A stretch of 6,333 nt of DNA, taken from positions 1 through 6,333 of the forward strand of contig JAUWZR010000153.1 in NCBI GenBank assembly GCA_030615235.1. The letters run 5' to 3'. The notes beneath the pieces are model-generated. The model had not been told where the DNA came from and ran no database searches. It worked only from the letters and a program-made list of their open reading frames with translations. This DNA is from Promethearchaeota archaeon (GTDB taxonomy: Archaea; Asgardarchaeota; Lokiarchaeia; Sigyniarchaeales; SOKP01). Numbering within the stretch: position 1 is the stretch's first letter; each line of letters opens with the position of its first letter. This document shows, in pieces, positions 5,399 through 6,333 of the stretch. Position numbers and translations under genes: made by a program.

Positions 5399-6154
5399 TC
5401 ATAAAATTGGTCTTTTTCCTACAGGAGCGACTAACACTACAAACTCATCTTTTCCATCAAGTTCCAACAAAGCATCGAACTTCTTTTGTTCGTAGTACCC
5501 AATAGCAACTGTCCCAAGATCAATCGCCTCGCAAGCAAGGTATAAATTCTCGGAGACATGTCCTAAATCTACAGCTATGAATTTATGGGCAAGAATAGTA
5601 TATCGCCACTCAGTTCGGTAAGGTATCGCTACCCAACAGAATATTACCGCCCCTTTTCCAACAAACCTTTGATTATAAGTTAATTTACTGATTTTCCTTT
5701 TAGCATCTTCAATACTTTTAATGAAAAGCAGTTTGTGATTAAAGGAAATATAACGATACAACCCCGGCTCAACCCCTTCCACTCTATTAATTATGAGATA
5801 CGTCTCAAATGGACTTTTTGCTCCTGCAGATGGAACAGTTCGTAAAACACCAGCTATATCCTTAAAACTCCTCTTCACCCCTTGCGTGCACCAAAGTAAA
5901 AATGATAAATCTTCCAGACTAAGAGCCTCATCTGTATAATTTCTGCGACTCATCCTTTTATTGACAACATCTAAGAAAGATTTTTTCCCTATCTCGAATT
6001 TTTCAGGAGGAATTAAATCAATAAGGGGCTTCTTTTCATCATAGGCTTTTTGAAATAATGGAAACGGTCTTTTTTTTTTCTCATCAGATTCCGGAACTAG
6101 TTCTTCATACTCATCCTTATCATAAAAACGTAAAAATCTTCGATTTTTTTCCAT
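5399..6154 (-). CDS. SagB-type nitroreductase-family FMN oxidoreductase
   Basis: The 251-residue protein belongs to the nitroreductase superfamily, whose members bind FMN at a dimer interface. The FMN-phosphate motif is RMSRRNYTDEALS at 67-79. RTVPSAGAKSPFETYL (105-120) is the SagB/ThcOx-type SAGA motif. VDLGHVSENLYLACEAIDLG (185-204) and PVGKR at 244-248 complete the fold. Residues 1-50 are a charged extension ending in IPP, as is common in free-standing SagB-type dehydrogenases. Some relatives oxidise azolines in peptide natural products, but no YcaO cyclodehydratase, precursor peptide or transporter is visible here, so a stand-alone redox role is as likely. The ATG at 6154 is supported by GAGGT eight bases upstream. 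The gene converges on the aldolase-Fae operon and has its own upstream region. Codons for residues 26-29 (KKKR) contain a run of ten A on the coding strand, a spot prone to slippage or sequencing error. Family assignment is firm; substrate is unknown. Confidence 0.87.
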   Translation of the reverse strand: MEKNRRFLRFYDKDEYEELVPESDEKKKRPFPLFQKAYDEKKPLIDLIPPEKFEIGKKSFLDVVNKRMSRRNYTDEALSLEDLSFLLWCTQGVKRSFKDIAGVLRTVPSAGAKSPFETYLIINRVEGVEPGLYRYISFNHKLLFIKSIEDAKRKISKLTYNQRFVGKGAVIFCWVAIPYRTEWRYTILAHKFIAVDLGHVSENLYLACEAIDLGTVAIGYYEQKKFDALLELDGKDEFVVLVAPVGKRPIL

Positions 6155-6162
6155 TTATTTTT

Positions 6163-6167
6163 ACCTC
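6163..6167 (-). promoter_or_regulatory. Shine-Dalgarno site for the nitroreductase gene
   Basis: On the minus strand this reads GAGGT, eight bases before the ATG at 6154-6152. It fits the 3' end of archaeal and bacterial 16S rRNA and supports this start. A TATA-like AAATTTAT (minus strand) lies around 6190-6197, which would give a short leader that just includes this site. Confidence 0.65.
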
Positions 6168-6333
6168 AATTAAAAAAATGATTTCACTTCATAAATTTGT
6201 TTCATTCTTTTTTAAGGTGTTGGATTAGAGAATATGGATAGATAAACCGTTTTAAAATTAGAAGAAAATAGAATTCAAAATTATATTTTATCTTTGAAGA
6301 TACGAGATATTCCATTTCAGGAATGGTTGCTAC

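Noticed and set aside
1..6333. CRISPR arrays, tRNA or rRNA genes, insertion sequences
   Set aside because: No spaced direct repeats, cloverleaf sequences, rRNA segments or transposase frames with terminal inverted repeats were found on either strand.

Overview
The window is AT-rich, probably archaeal, chromosomal DNA with six protein-coding genes, one of them cut by the left edge. Several traits suggest an archaeon: A/T-rich boxes resembling archaeal TATA elements upstream of genes, oligo-T runs rather than strong stem-loop terminators, a mix of Shine-Dalgarno and non-Shine-Dalgarno starts, one TTG start, and a formaldehyde-activating enzyme (Fae) domain. Fae needs tetrahydromethanopterin (H4MPT), a cofactor of archaea and some methylotrophic bacteria. 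An Asgard-type or other mesophilic archaeon would fit, but lineage cannot be fixed from this sequence alone.

Layout, left to right. Positions 1-188 (minus) hold the first 62 codons of a proline iminopeptidase. Positions 189-559 are a 371-bp non-coding stretch. Positions 560-808 (minus) encode an 82-residue protein with a CxxC...CxxxC zinc-binding pattern, preceded by a TATA-like box and an operator-like palindrome. Positions 946-2304 (minus) encode a UDP-glucose 6-dehydrogenase-type enzyme with a TTG start. A 208-bp divergent intergenic region follows. Positions 2513-3799 and 3820-5310 (plus) form a compact two-gene operon: a 428-residue protein I cannot assign, then a 496-residue fusion of a DapA-superfamily lyase with a complete Fae domain. 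The operon ends in three oligo-T runs. Positions 5399-6154 (minus) encode a SagB-type nitroreductase-family oxidoreductase. The last 179 bp contain no gene I can support.

The centre of interest is the two-gene plus-strand operon. The DapA-like half keeps the Schiff-base lysine and the catalytic Thr/Tyr residues. It has Cys where true dihydrodipicolinate synthases have the Arg that binds aspartate semialdehyde, so it is probably a pyruvate or 2-oxoacid aldolase of another specificity. Covalent linkage to Fae, which couples formaldehyde to H4MPT, suggests an enzyme that releases or consumes formaldehyde and passes it to or from the one-carbon carrier. This would be analogous to, but chemically distinct from, the known archaeal Fae-Hps fusion. 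The unassigned upstream gene is probably a functional partner. The remaining genes (peptidase, zinc protein, sugar-nucleotide dehydrogenase, nitroreductase) look like unrelated single transcription units.
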